NCBI RefSeq assembly: GCF_000420085.1
Contig: NZ_ATUG01000001.1
Span: 868,001 to 932,000, forward strand
Direction: 5' to 3'
DNA: 64,000 nt
Source: Desulfospira joergensenii DSM 10085
Lineage (GTDB): Bacteria; Desulfobacterota; Desulfobacteria; Desulfobacterales; Desulfobacteraceae
Shown: piece by piece, positions 55,807 through 64,000 of the stretch
How the letters are laid out: each line of letters opens with the position of its first letter
How positions within the stretch are numbered: the stretch's first letter is position 1
Notes under the pieces: generated by a model
Databases searched by the model: none
Seen by the model: the letters and a program-made list of their open reading frames with translations, nothing else
What the model was told of the DNA's origin: nothing
Position numbers and translations under genes: made by a program

Positions 55807-56721
55807 ATGGAGAACATGATTCTATTTGGTGAAAGCCTGAACGTAATTTCCAGGATCATCGGAAAAGAGTTCAAGGAAGCCGATCCTGCCAAACGGAACC
55901 CGGAGCCCATCCAGGAAGAAGTGGTCCGCCAGAAAGAACTGGGCATGGATTATATTGATATCAACCTGGGACCGGCCAAAAAATTCGGTACCGAACTCAT
56001 GCCCTGGGTCATCAATGTGGTCCAGGAAGCGGTTCCCGGAATGCCCCTGCTTCTGGATACGTCCAACATTGACGCCATTGAAGCCGGACTCAAAGTCTGC
56101 AAGCCTGCAGACCAGCCCCATATCATCAACTCTATCATGGCCAGGCCGGAGAGATATGAAAAAATGGTTCCCCTGGCAGCGGAATACGACGCAGACTTTG
56201 TCGCCCTGATGTGGGGGCCCGACGGCCTTCCCAGGGATGAGAACGAAAGGGCTGCCCTGGCCGTTGAGCTTCTTTACTTTGCCAATGAAGCCGGCATTCC
56301 CAATGAGAGAATCTGGGTGGACGGGATCGTCACCCCGGTCAACATCCAGCAGCAGCAGCTCATGAGCCTGCTCAACTTCCAGATGATGATCGAAGAGATC
56401 GCTCCGGGCGCCAAGTCCACCTGCGGTCTCTCCAATATCTCAAACGGACCTCCGGAACATCTTCGCGGCATCCTGAACCAGACCTATATGGTCATGCTCT
56501 GGAAATACGGAATGAAATCCGTGATTGCCGATCCCCTGGACAAACAGCAGACATCCATTGCCAAGGGTCAGCGCCAGGACATCGTGGACCTGATCTGGGG
56601 CATGATGGACGGGACCGAACCCGATATGGGCAGCCTGAGCAAAGAACTGCAGGATTATGCCAAGACCTATAAAGTCATCATGGGCGAGACGCTTTACTCA
56701 GACTCATGGCTTGAGATTTAA
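55807..56721 (+). CDS. acsE: Methyl-THF:corrinoid iron-sulfur protein methyltransferase AcsE
   Basis: 304 residues of the pterin-binding TIM-barrel family: FGESLNVISRIIG at the N-terminus, DYIDINLGPA, LLDTSNIDAIEAGL and STCGLSNISNGPP, which in this family holds the conserved Asn for the pterin. It transfers the methyl group of methyl-THF to AcsC/D cobalt. It is about 40 residues longer than the Moorella enzyme. Last gene before a strong terminator. Confidence 0.95.
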   Translation: MENMILFGESLNVISRIIGKEFKEADPAKRNPEPIQEEVVRQKELGMDYIDINLGPAKKFGTELMPWVINVVQEAVPGMPLLLDTSNIDAIEAGLKVCKPADQPHIINSIMARPERYEKMVPLAAEYDADFVALMWGPDGLPRDENERAALAVELLYFANEAGIPNERIWVDGIVTPVNIQQQQLMSLLNFQMMIEEIAPGAKSTCGLSNISNGPPEHLRGILNQTYMVMLWKYGMKSVIADPLDKQQTSIAKGQRQDIVDLIWGMMDGTEPDMGSLSKELQDYAKTYKVIMGETLYSDSWLEI

Positions 56722-56741
56722 TCGTCCCCCCTTTAACCATG

Positions 56742-56780
56742 AAAAGCCCCTGACCCGGGAACGGGGAAAGGGGCTTTTTT
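56742..56780 (+). terminator. Rho-independent terminator of the acs operon
   Basis: AAAAGCCCC (56742-56750) pairs with GGGGCTTTT (56770-56778), with an inner CCCGG/ACGGGG pairing, then more T. It lies 20 nt after acsE. Confidence 0.9.
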
Positions 56781-56860
56781 TGTTCAGACCTTTATTTTAT
56801 GTGAATCTGTTTTATCTTTGAAGGATAAATTACTCGAATTTCATCCCCATTGGGGAGAAA

Positions 56861-57172
56861 TTGTATGGAGACGCTTCGTTGAACGATAAAATAAAAGACA
56901 TCTGGTACTACGTGATTGTCCAGAACCCGGAAACCCCTCGTTCAGAAATCCTGGGATACACGGATGAAAAGACCAAGGCCGTTTTTATCCCTGCATTCAA
57001 GTCCAAGGAAATCGCCCAGCAGTGCTTTATGGCCATGCCCAAGGACGTCATCAAGGAAAAATATGAAGCCCAGGCCATCATAGCCGAAGACCTCATAACC
57101 CATGCCCGAAAAACCGGCCATGAAGTGCTTCTTCTGGATGACCGGGGAAAGGTATTGGAAAAAATAGTATAA
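56861..57172 (+). CDS. Uncharacterised small protein between acsE and cooC
   Basis: About 97-103 residues depending on whether TTG 56861 or TTG 56879 is the start; the second has GGAG at a good distance. No signal peptide, membrane helix or Cys motif. It reads as a small alpha/beta protein (IWYYVIVQNPETPRSEILGY, then HEVLLLDDRGKVLEKIV). It lies between the acs terminator and cooC, so a role in the same pathway is possible but not shown. Family not recognised. Confidence 0.65.
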   Translation: MYGDASLNDKIKDIWYYVIVQNPETPRSEILGYTDEKTKAVFIPAFKSKEIAQQCFMAMPKDVIKEKYEAQAIIAEDLITHARKTGHEVLLLDDRGKVLEKIV

Positions 57173-57281
57173 ACCAACGGATAATTATGGAAGAATAGCT
57201 CTCTTTTTATCCCCATCTTAAGAAAAAGTACCGATCAAGAGGCCTTTGGGGCTTCTGATTCTCATATACCGGAGAAATATT

Positions 57282-58067
57282 TTGAGCCTAAAATTAGCAT
57301 TCGGGGGCAAAGGCGGGGTGGGCAAGACCACCATCACCTCTCTTATCGCCAGGACCCTTGCCGCCCTGGATAAAGAAACCAGTGTAATCGCCATTGATGC
57401 CGATCCTGTATCCAATCTGGCCGCCGGCCTGGGCATTGACGAGACCCGGCCCATCACCCCGGTGGCCGAGCTTTCAGACCTGATCGCCGAACGAACCGGG
57501 GCCCAGCCCGGCACCATGGGCGGCTTTTTTACCCTCAACCCCAAGGTGGATGATATCCCAGACCGGTTTTCCATTGAAAAGGACGGAGTCAAACTCCTGG
57601 TCATGGGAACGGTCCAGCAGGGGGGATCGGGCTGCATCTGCCCGGAATCCACCATCCTGAAGGCCCTCATGAACCATCTGGTCCTGGCCCGCAACGAGGT
57701 GGTGGTCATGGACATGGAAGCCGGGGTCGAGCATTTGGGAAGGGCCACATCGGGTTCCGTGGATGCTCTGGTCGTGGTGGTGAACCCCGGCAAAAGGAGC
57801 CGGGTGGCAGCAGACAAAATCCGGAAACTGGGCCGGGACATCGGCATCAAGAACATCGTAATCCTGGGAAACCGGGTCAGGTCTGAAGAGGACCGGCAGT
57901 TGATCCGGGAGAGCATGCCCGATTACGAGATCCTTGGATTTCTTCCGGAAATGGAAGAAATTGTTCAGTCTGACCGGGAGGGTGAAAGGCCCTTTGATGA
58001 TATCTCCACCATCCCGAAGGAATTGAAAGAGATCGCCCAAAAGCTTATGGAGATGTCAAAAAAATAA
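57282..58067 (+). CDS. cooC: CooC-type nickel insertion ATPase for CODH/ACS
   Basis: 261 residues from TTG 57282, eight bases after GGAG; an opening at 57246 adds 12 unrelated residues. MinD/SIMIBI ATPase: deviant Walker A GGKGGVGKTT at residues 7-16, switch motif DMEAGVEHLGRAT, and the CooC-like Cys-x-Cys in SGCICPES for metal binding. It delivers or inserts nickel in CooS or AcsB using ATP. AcsF is the close relative for ACS, so this may serve either enzyme. Confidence 0.92.
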   Translation: MSLKLAFGGKGGVGKTTITSLIARTLAALDKETSVIAIDADPVSNLAAGLGIDETRPITPVAELSDLIAERTGAQPGTMGGFFTLNPKVDDIPDRFSIEKDGVKLLVMGTVQQGGSGCICPESTILKALMNHLVLARNEVVVMDMEAGVEHLGRATSGSVDALVVVVNPGKRSRVAADKIRKLGRDIGIKNIVILGNRVRSEEDRQLIRESMPDYEILGFLPEMEEIVQSDREGERPFDDISTIPKELKEIAQKLMEMSKK

Positions 58068-58114
58068 GTCAAAAGGCCAAACCCCAAAGCCTATATTATC
58101 GAGGTTTTTGACTT
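58066..58114. terminator. Candidate terminator between convergent cooC and the dehydrogenase gene
   Basis: AAGTCAAAA (58066-58074) pairs with TTTTGACTT (58106-58114), with AAAGCC and GGCTTT copies nearby. T-rich sequence flanks it on the plus strand side. It lies in the 61-bp gap between two converging genes and could act in both directions. Confidence 0.5.
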
Positions 58115-58128
58115 TGGCTTTTTGGCTT

Positions 58129-59145
58129 TCAGCTCAGAGACAAGGCCGCCAGGGTGGTGTCCAGCATCCGGTTGGAGTATCCCCATTCATTATCAAACCA
58201 GGCCTGGATCTTGACCAGGCGCCGGCCTGAAACCCGGGTCTGGGGAAGGTCAATGACAGCAGATCTTGGGTCATGGTTAAAATCGCAGGAGACCAGCTGC
58301 TCATCGCTCACCCCCAGGATTCCCCTGAGGCCGTTTTCAGCCCCCTGTTCCAGAAGAGCGTTCACCTCCCGGGCCGTGGTCTCTGTTTTCACCACAAGTC
58401 CGATGTCCATGAGGGAAACATTGGTGGTGGGCACCCGGATGGCCAGGGTTTCAAATTTTCCTTCCATGGCCGGAAAAATCCTTGAAATCCCCTTTTCCAG
58501 GGAGGTGGAAACCGGAATGATCGACTGCAGGGCCGACCTTGTCTTTCTCAGATCCTGATTGTATGCGTCAATCACGGGCTGGTCGTTCATGGCCGAATGA
58601 ATGGTGGTAATGGAGCCGAGCTCAATACCCAGATGATTCTCAATAATATCCAGAATGGGAATCAGACAATTGGTGGTGCAGGAGGCATTGGATATAATGG
58701 TGTCGGATTTCTTCAGGGTATGATGGTTTACCCCGTAGACCACGGTGGCATCCATTTCATCCTTGGCCGGATGGGAAAAGATCACCTTGCCCGCCCCCGC
58801 CCTGATGTGTTTTAGGGCATCCTCTCTGTCATTGTAGATCCCGGTGCAGTCCAGTACGGCATCCACCCTAAGATCCCCCCAGGGCAGCCGCTCAAGTTTT
58901 TTTTCCTTGAACAGGGCAATTACATCCTTGCCAAAAACGATTCCTCCGTTTGTCTGTTTGATTTCAACCGGGAACCGGCCATGGGTGGAGTCAAACCGGG
59001 TCAGGTGATAAATGGTCCGGGTACAGGCGATCTCATTAATGGCCACAAGATTGAACCGGTCATAAAAGTACCGGGATTCATACAGGGCCCTTGCCACACA
59101 GCGCCCGATTCTTCCATACCCGTTGATGGCTATATTAAACTTCAC
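58129..59145 (-). CDS. Erythrose-4-phosphate / glyceraldehyde-3-phosphate dehydrogenase
   Basis: 338 residues from GTG 59145, eight bases behind GGAGAGG; the frame extends 21 bases further without need. The Rossmann start INGYGRIGRCVAR and the active Cys in SNASCTTNC are those of the GAPDH superfamily. NDQPVIDAYNQDLRKTRSA and QSIIPVST resemble the Epd (erythrose-4-phosphate dehydrogenase) branch, which serves pyridoxal phosphate synthesis, but a glycolytic role is possible. It is convergent with cooC. Confidence 0.85.
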   Translation of the reverse strand: MKFNIAINGYGRIGRCVARALYESRYFYDRFNLVAINEIACTRTIYHLTRFDSTHGRFPVEIKQTNGGIVFGKDVIALFKEKKLERLPWGDLRVDAVLDCTGIYNDREDALKHIRAGAGKVIFSHPAKDEMDATVVYGVNHHTLKKSDTIISNASCTTNCLIPILDIIENHLGIELGSITTIHSAMNDQPVIDAYNQDLRKTRSALQSIIPVSTSLEKGISRIFPAMEGKFETLAIRVPTTNVSLMDIGLVVKTETTAREVNALLEQGAENGLRGILGVSDEQLVSCDFNHDPRSAVIDLPQTRVSGRRLVKIQAWFDNEWGYSNRMLDTTLAALSLS

Positions 59146-59430
59146 TACCGCATCCCTCTCCTGCACCTGAAAATCGCCTTATAGCCTAAAATCTCCTTAT
59201 GATGGAAAAATTCTATACCATAAAGCCGGAGACAATTAAATACAAAACCTGAGGATGGCCATCGATAAAAACCGGGAATATTGACAAAAATATCGCCGGG
59301 CTGGTAGAATGCCTCATTGCATTTAATCACGTCTTGGCATCGCCGGCGATCAGGCCGGCAGGATGTTCAACGGTCCAGCTTACAAATTATCTTTCCAGCG
59401 TCTTTGACGACGACTGAAACGGGGGAAAAG

Positions 59431-61218
59431 ATGAAACGCTTCTTTGATTTACCACTTTTGGTCAAATTTCTTATCGTCGGTATCGGAACGACCGTTGTGC
59501 TGGTGGGTGTTTTGCTGATCCTCTACCGTCAAAGTGATAATGAACAATCCATCCAGGCCGTAGTGGAAAAGGCCAGGGCCATCTGTCTGATATCGGAATC
59601 CGTCAAGGATGAAATGGAAGAGAAATGGCGGCTTGGACTCTTCTCAACCGACCAGATAAAGACCCTGGCCCTGGCCGGTGAACGGGAAAAACTGTTGGCC
59701 GTCATCCCTGTAGTCTCTGCATGGCAAGCCTCCATGAGAAAAGCCCAAAAAGCCGGTTACACATTCAGGGTGCCCAAATTCAATCCCAGAAATCCGAAAA
59801 ACCAGCCCGATTACGGCCTTTCTGAAAAAATAGAGGGGCCTGCTTTAAAGAAGATCAAACAGGAGAACCTGGACGAGTACTATGTAATCGATCCGGCAAC
59901 CAATTCGGTCCGCTATTTTTTGCCGGTCCGTCTGTCAAAGGTATGCCTGGTCTGCCACGGGGATCCGGCCCAGTCCAAAACCCTGTGGGGAAGAGATGAC
60001 GGGAAAGATCCCACGGGCGGGACCTTTGAAAACTGGAAGGCCGGGGAAATTCACGGGGCCTTTGAGGTGATCCAGTCCCTTGACGCGTCAGACGCCGCCC
60101 TGGCCGCCAGGGTGACCCGAGCCGGCCTCATCGTCCTGTTTGGAATCGGTCTGGCCGGGATCATATTTTTTACCCTCACCCGGTCCATCACCCGTCCCAT
60201 TCAAAAGGGCCTTGATTTTGCCCAGAACATGTCCAAGGGAAATCTAAGCCAGGATCTTGAGATTGATCAAGGGGATGAAATCGGGAAGCTGGCCCAGGCC
60301 ATGAACGAGATGAGCGGAAATCTGAGACAGATGATCGGAAAGATCAACCAGAGCGTATCCACCCTGTCCCTGTCCTCCAACGATCTTTCCGGTGCCTCGG
60401 AATCCATGTACAAATCCCTGGAAAACACATCTGAGACAGCCATTTCCGTGGCTGCGGCCGCCGAAGAGATGTCCAGCAATATGAACAATGTGGCTGCGGC
60501 CGTTGAAGAGACCTCAACCAATGTCAATTCCGTTTCCGCGGCAGCCGAGCAGATGAGTGCCACCATTACCGATATTGCCAAGAACTCGGAAAAATCAAAG
60601 GCCATCACCACCGATGCGGTGAACCAGGCCGACAATGCCTCAAAACAGGTCAAGGAACTGGGAGATGCCGCATCAGAGATCGGCAAGGTCACGGGAACCA
60701 TCACGGACATATCCGAGCAGACCAACCTGCTGGCCCTGAACGCCACCATTGAGGCGGCCCGGGCCGGGGACGCCGGGAAGGGCTTTGCCGTTGTTGCAAA
60801 TGAGATCAAGGAACTGGCCAACCAGACCGCGGAGGCCACTCAGGAGATAAAGGGAAAAATCGATAAAATGCAGATGACCACCAAGGACACGACAAGGGAG
60901 ATTGCCGAAATCATCCGGGTCATCAACGATGTCAATCAAATTGTCTCCACCATTGCCCTTGCCGTGGATGAGCAATCCGCAGTGACCCGTGAGATTGCCG
61001 AAAACGTTTCCCAGGCCTCCCTGGGGATTTCCGAGGTCACTGAAAATGTCTCCCAAAGTTCCCTGGTGGCCGAAGAAGTCGCCCAGAACATCGCCTCGGT
61101 CAGCCAGTCCTCCTCGGAGATCTCCGGGGAAAGCAAGGCGGTCAAGGAAACGGCCGTGGAATTATCCCGGCTTGCCGATCAGCTCAAGGAGATGATGTCA
61201 CACTTTAAGCTCAGTTAG
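59431..61218 (+). CDS. Methyl-accepting chemotaxis protein with haem-type (CxxCH) sensor domain
   Basis: 595 residues from ATG 59431 behind GGGGGAAAAG. TM1 is at about residues 9-29. The periplasmic domain (30-228) resembles DUF3365/Tll0287-like sensors and contains Cys172-LV-Cys175-His176, a c-type haem attachment motif. TM2 is about 229-250, then HAMP, then a signalling domain with the conserved hairpin tip [18 protein letters not shown]. It should report a redox or gas signal to the CheA pathway. No che genes lie nearby. Confidence 0.88.
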   Translation: MKRFFDLPLLVKFLIVGIGTTVVLVGVLLILYRQSDNEQSIQAVVEKARAICLISESVKDEMEEKWRLGLFSTDQIKTLALAGEREKLLAVIPVVSAWQASMRKAQKAGYTFRVPKFNPRNPKNQPDYGLSEKIEGPALKKIKQENLDEYYVIDPATNSVRYFLPVRLSKVCLVCHGDPAQSKTLWGRDDGKDPTGGTFENWKAGEIHGAFEVIQSLDASDAALAARVTRAGLIVLFGIGLAGIIFFTLTRSITRPIQKGLDFAQNMSKGNLSQDLEIDQGDEIGKLAQAMNEMSGNLRQMIGKINQSVSTLSLSSNDLSGASESMYKSLENTSETAISVAAAAEEMSSNMNNVAAAVEETSTNVNSVSAAAEQMSATITDIAKNSEKSKAITTDAVNQADNASKQVKELGDAASEIGKVTGTITDISEQTNLLALNATIEAARAGDAGKGFAVVANEIKELANQTAEATQEIKGKIDKMQMTTKDTTREIAEIIRVINDVNQIVSTIALAVDEQSAVTREIAENVSQASLGISEVTENVSQSSLVAEEVAQNIASVSQSSSEISGESKAVKETAVELSRLADQLKEMMSHFKLS

Positions 61219-61392
61219 GATTCCACCTCCGGAAGTTTTTCCCTTCCGTAGGCTCTTTTTCCCTCTGAAAATCGAATGGAATCAAGAACCGGGATCTGAA
61301 AAGGGAACCGTCTTTTTGGATTTCATGCTTTGTAAGTGGGAAATAATGATTATATTGATGAGAATCGTTTCCTTTCCCATGGAGAAGTTCAT

Positions 61393-63192
61393 ATGGCACC
61401 ACCATTTGATATGCAGATCATCCTGGTTTCCTTGATTCTCTTTTCCGCCCTGCTCCTTTTGGTCACGGAAACAATCTCCGTGGACAAGACTTCCCTGGGC
61501 ATCATGGTGACCCTTACCCTGACCGGGATTCTCACACCGGCCCAGGCCGTGGCCGGTTTCGGCAATCCTGCGGTAATCACCGTGGGGGCCATGTTTCTTT
61601 TGAGCCGGGGCCTGATCCGGACCGGGGCAGTGGGGTTCATCACCCGGATGGTGCTTAAATTTTCAAAGGGAAGTCAGGCCTACGCCCATATCCTGATTCT
61701 GGCCGCCGCAGCCCTGGCTTCGGCCTTTATCAACAACACCCCGGTGGTGGTTCTGTTCATCCCCATTGTCATGGGAATGAGCTGTGAATGCAATTTTTCT
61801 CCGTCAAAACTGCTCATTCCCCTCTCCTATGTATCCATCCTGGCCGGGACATGCACCCTGATCGGGACCTCCACCAACATCATCGTATCCGATCTGACAA
61901 CCGCCTATGGATTTAAACCCCTGGCCATGTTTGAACTGGCCCGGCTCGGAGTGCCCATTGCAATCCTGGGACTGGGTTTCCTCCTGGTTGCGGCCCCCAG
62001 GCTCATGCCCGGGCGGGTGGGTCCGGTATGTGAACTGGATGAGGGAAAGGAGAAAAGATACCTGGCCGAACTGGCTGTGCCGGTTCAAAGCCCCCTGATC
62101 GGGCTGGAGAATATCGTTGAATACGGGGAGTCCAACCTGGGACTGAATGTGATTGAAATCTTCCGGGATAGCCGGATACTGGACCCCTCAAGAACCCGGG
62201 TTGCCTTAGAACCCGATGATATTCTTCTGGTCAAGGGATCGGCCGAAGATCTGGTCTCCTGCCTGAAAAAGCAGGTACTGGAGCTGGCCCATGGAGAAGA
62301 GGACATCTCCTTTGGATCAGGAATCAAGGACGATCTTATTGTCGAGCTCATTGTCCCGCCCCTGTCTGAAATGCTCCGGGAGCCCCTGCTGTCCACCCAG
62401 CTCAAAAATGATCCGGATATCCGGATCATTGCCATCCGCAGCCGGAGAAGCCATTATTCCTACCGAAAAATCCACAGGGTCAAACTGAAAATCGGGGACA
62501 CCATCCTGGTCCGATGTCCCAGGAACAGATTGTCGAGAATACGCAACGATACAGACTTCATCATCGTTGAGGACATCCACCACGCCATCATAGATAAGGA
62601 AAAAGCAGGATTTGCCTCGGCCATATTTGCCGGGGTTGTGGTCTGCGCCACCCTGGGAGTGGCCGATATCATGGTCTGTGCCCTGGCCGGTGTACTGCTC
62701 ATGACCCTGAGCCACTGCCTGAGCCTTAAGGATGCCTACCGCTCCCTGGAATCCGAGGTGCTCCTTCTGATCATCGGCACCATTGCCCTTGGGCTGGCCA
62801 TGCAGAAAACCGGGGCTACCCAGGCCTATGCCGATCTTTTCCTGGGCCTGTTCAAGGGTATGGGACCGGGCTGGGTCCTGTCCGGAATCATCCTTTTGTC
62901 CAGCATCTCCACCCATATTTTAAGCAACAATGCCACGGCGGTTCTTCTTCTGCCCATAGCCGTTTCCACAGCGGTTTCCCTGGGAGTCGATCCCCGGCCC
63001 TTTGTCGTTGGCATCTGTTTCGGAGCCAGTGCCTGTTTTGCCACCCCCATCGGCTACCAGACCAATCTTCTGGTCTACGGACCGGGAGGATACCGGTTCT
63101 CTGATTTCATCAAACTGGGGCTGCCTTTGAACCTTCTCGTGGTTCTTTTATCCTCTCTGATGATTCCCTGGATCTGGCCGTTTCATGGATAG
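61393..63192 (+). CDS. SLC13 (DASS)-type anion transporter with two TrkA-C domains
   Basis: 599 residues from ATG 61393; an opening from 61336 adds a polar leader. Membrane helices occur in two groups (about 10-190 and 400-599). Between them sit two TrkA-C/RCK-C-like domains (from about 215 and 325). Conserved SLC13 elements: FINNTPVVV, STNIIVSDLT, and in the second half LSNNATAVLLLPIA with the SNNATA substrate loop. Such proteins carry dicarboxylates, sulfate or other anions with Na+. In a sulfate reducer, sulfate uptake is plausible but not proven. Confidence 0.88.
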   Translation: MAPPFDMQIILVSLILFSALLLLVTETISVDKTSLGIMVTLTLTGILTPAQAVAGFGNPAVITVGAMFLLSRGLIRTGAVGFITRMVLKFSKGSQAYAHILILAAAALASAFINNTPVVVLFIPIVMGMSCECNFSPSKLLIPLSYVSILAGTCTLIGTSTNIIVSDLTTAYGFKPLAMFELARLGVPIAILGLGFLLVAAPRLMPGRVGPVCELDEGKEKRYLAELAVPVQSPLIGLENIVEYGESNLGLNVIEIFRDSRILDPSRTRVALEPDDILLVKGSAEDLVSCLKKQVLELAHGEEDISFGSGIKDDLIVELIVPPLSEMLREPLLSTQLKNDPDIRIIAIRSRRSHYSYRKIHRVKLKIGDTILVRCPRNRLSRIRNDTDFIIVEDIHHAIIDKEKAGFASAIFAGVVVCATLGVADIMVCALAGVLLMTLSHCLSLKDAYRSLESEVLLLIIGTIALGLAMQKTGATQAYADLFLGLFKGMGPGWVLSGIILLSSISTHILSNNATAVLLLPIAVSTAVSLGVDPRPFVVGICFGASACFATPIGYQTNLLVYGPGGYRFSDFIKLGLPLNLLVVLLSSLMIPWIWPFHG

Positions 63193-63218
63193 CGAGAACA
63201 GCGAGAACAGCGAGAACA
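63192..63218 (+). repeat. Three tandem copies of a 9-bp unit at the transporter stop
   Basis: GCGAGAACA is repeated three times without change, starting on the last base of the TAG stop. A short tandem repeat of this kind is prone to slippage but lies outside the coding region. After it, CCGGAGAT/ATCTCCGG (63287-63319) can form a hairpin between the converging genes. Confidence 0.8.
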
Positions 63219-63320
63219 GCCGGGCCTATCCTGTCGGGTGAGGAAAGGCAAGTTTTTCGAATAAAGGAATGGATCGTCCATCAGACCCGGAGATGTTGGA
63301 TATTACATGAAATCTCCGGA

Positions 63321-64000
63321 TCAGGGTTTATTGAACAGGCTGCCCCGGTAAAAGGCAAGTTTCCGGGCCATGGGGAAAAAGGGCTTCATGATTTCTTGAC
63401 GCTCATCCGGTGACATGGCAGGTCCGGATTCCTGGCCCGCCCGGACCAGACTCCTGACCTCGTCGCCCGAACTGCAACCCACCAGGGCCACATCAATATC
63501 CTGGGACAGGGCAAACCGGACCAGTAGTTCCGGTGTAATTCCCAGATCCTCTGAAATATAATGTTTTCCCCCCAGGACCTTCATGCCGATAACGGCGATG
63601 CCCTTTTTCCGGGCTGCTGCAAGGGTCTGGGTTAGAAATCCGCCCAGGATCTCCTCCACCGGGTTCACAGGCATGAGAACTGCGTCCACGGGCCAGGCTT
63701 CCACGGCCCGGGTCAGGACAGCCGGGTCATGGTGACCGGTTACCCCGATATGCCGGACCAGGCCCATTTCCCGGGCCTCGGTAAAGGCCTCCAGGGCGCC
63801 TCCTTTTTGGGATACGGCCTCTATATCCCCGGGGTCCCGGATATCATGGATCTGCCACAGATCCAAATAATCGGTGTTGAGCCTGTCCAGGGTCTGGGAA
63901 AGCTCGGAAAAGGCACCCTCCCGGGTCCGTTGGGCCGATTTGGAGGTGTGAAAGACCTTTTCCCTTTTCCCGGGATGCTCTTTCCAGTATTGGCCGTAGT
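63321..64000 (-). CDS. Aldo/keto reductase family protein (5' end outside window)
   Basis: The minus-strand frame is open to the window edge, so only the C-terminal 225 or so residues are seen; the apparent start at 63866 is internal. The TDYLDLWQIHDI segment and GVTGHHDPAVLTRAV, with KGIAVIGMKVLGGK later, are aldo/keto reductase barrel features. The substrate is not indicated. It converges on the SLC13 gene. Confidence 0.85.
   Translation of the reverse strand, partial: YGQYWKEHPGKREKVFHTSKSAQRTREGAFSELSQTLDRLNTDYLDLWQIHDIRDPGDIEAVSQKGGALEAFTEAREMGLVRHIGVTGHHDPAVLTRAVEAWPVDAVLMPVNPVEEILGGFLTQTLAAARKKGIAVIGMKVLGGKHYISEDLGITPELLVRFALSQDIDVALVGCSSGDEVRSLVRAGQESGPAMSPDERQEIMKPFFPMARKLAFYRGSLFNKP

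Overview
The window reads as a moderately GC-rich chromosome segment from a Gram-negative, strictly anaerobic member of the Desulfobacterota, most likely a Desulfobacteraceae-type bacterium that oxidises acetate or grows autotrophically. The reasons are a bacterial-type CO dehydrogenase/acetyl-CoA synthase operon, formyl-tetrahydrofolate synthetase and FolD, a selenocysteine formate dehydrogenase, a membrane-anchored RnfB-like flavoprotein, CarD, and a complete dcw cluster with a meso-diaminopimelate-type MurE. No sulfate-reduction gene lies in the window, so the lifestyle is inferred.

Layout: 1-4.0 kb holds the end of a GldG-like/DUF4340 ABC-transporter operon, an acyltransferase and a single-domain response regulator. 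4.3-21.3 kb is one dense division and cell-wall cluster: mraZ, rsmH, ftsL, ftsI, a fused murE-murF, an unannotated 47-codon ORF, mraY, murD, ftsW, murG, murC, murB, ftsQ, ftsA, ftsZ. It is preceded by four GTG repeats at exact 10-bp spacing, the likely MraZ operator. A radical SAM gene follows ftsZ. 23.1-28.4 kb is an AT-richer accessory stretch. It contains a long RNA-like palindrome, an IS5-family element inside a small gene, a sigma-54 activator facing a gene with a -24/-12 promoter, and a secreted two-repeat protein. 28.6-33.7 kb holds Mn-pyrophosphatase, a hybrid two-component protein and the RnfB-like fusion. 34.0-36.7 kb is formate dehydrogenase, read through a UGA with a clear bacterial SECIS hairpin. 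37.1-38.3 kb is a RES/Xre toxin-antitoxin module with promoter and operator. 38.6-44.5 kb (minus strand) is housekeeping: DUF1844, ispE, tRNA-Gln, prs, rplY, pth, carD, an RluD-type pseudouridine synthase and an AlaX-like protein.

44.9-58.1 kb is the Wood-Ljungdahl region. folD and fhs run leftward and acsD-cooS-acsB-acsC-acsE runs rightward from a 660-bp divergent AT-rich gap, followed by a small unknown gene and cooC. With the formate dehydrogenase this supplies formate/CO2 conversion, formyl-THF synthesis, methenyl/methylene-THF conversion, methyl transfer to the corrinoid protein and acetyl-CoA synthesis or cleavage. Only methylene-THF reductase is missing from the window. Every gap between genes of the acs operon contains a stem-loop, and AcsD carries an unusual Ala/Lys-rich tail of about 170 residues.

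58.1-64 kb holds an erythrose-4-phosphate/glyceraldehyde-3-phosphate dehydrogenase, a chemoreceptor with a CxxCH haem motif in its sensor domain, an SLC13-type transporter with TrkA-C domains, and the 3' part of an aldo/keto reductase cut by the window end.
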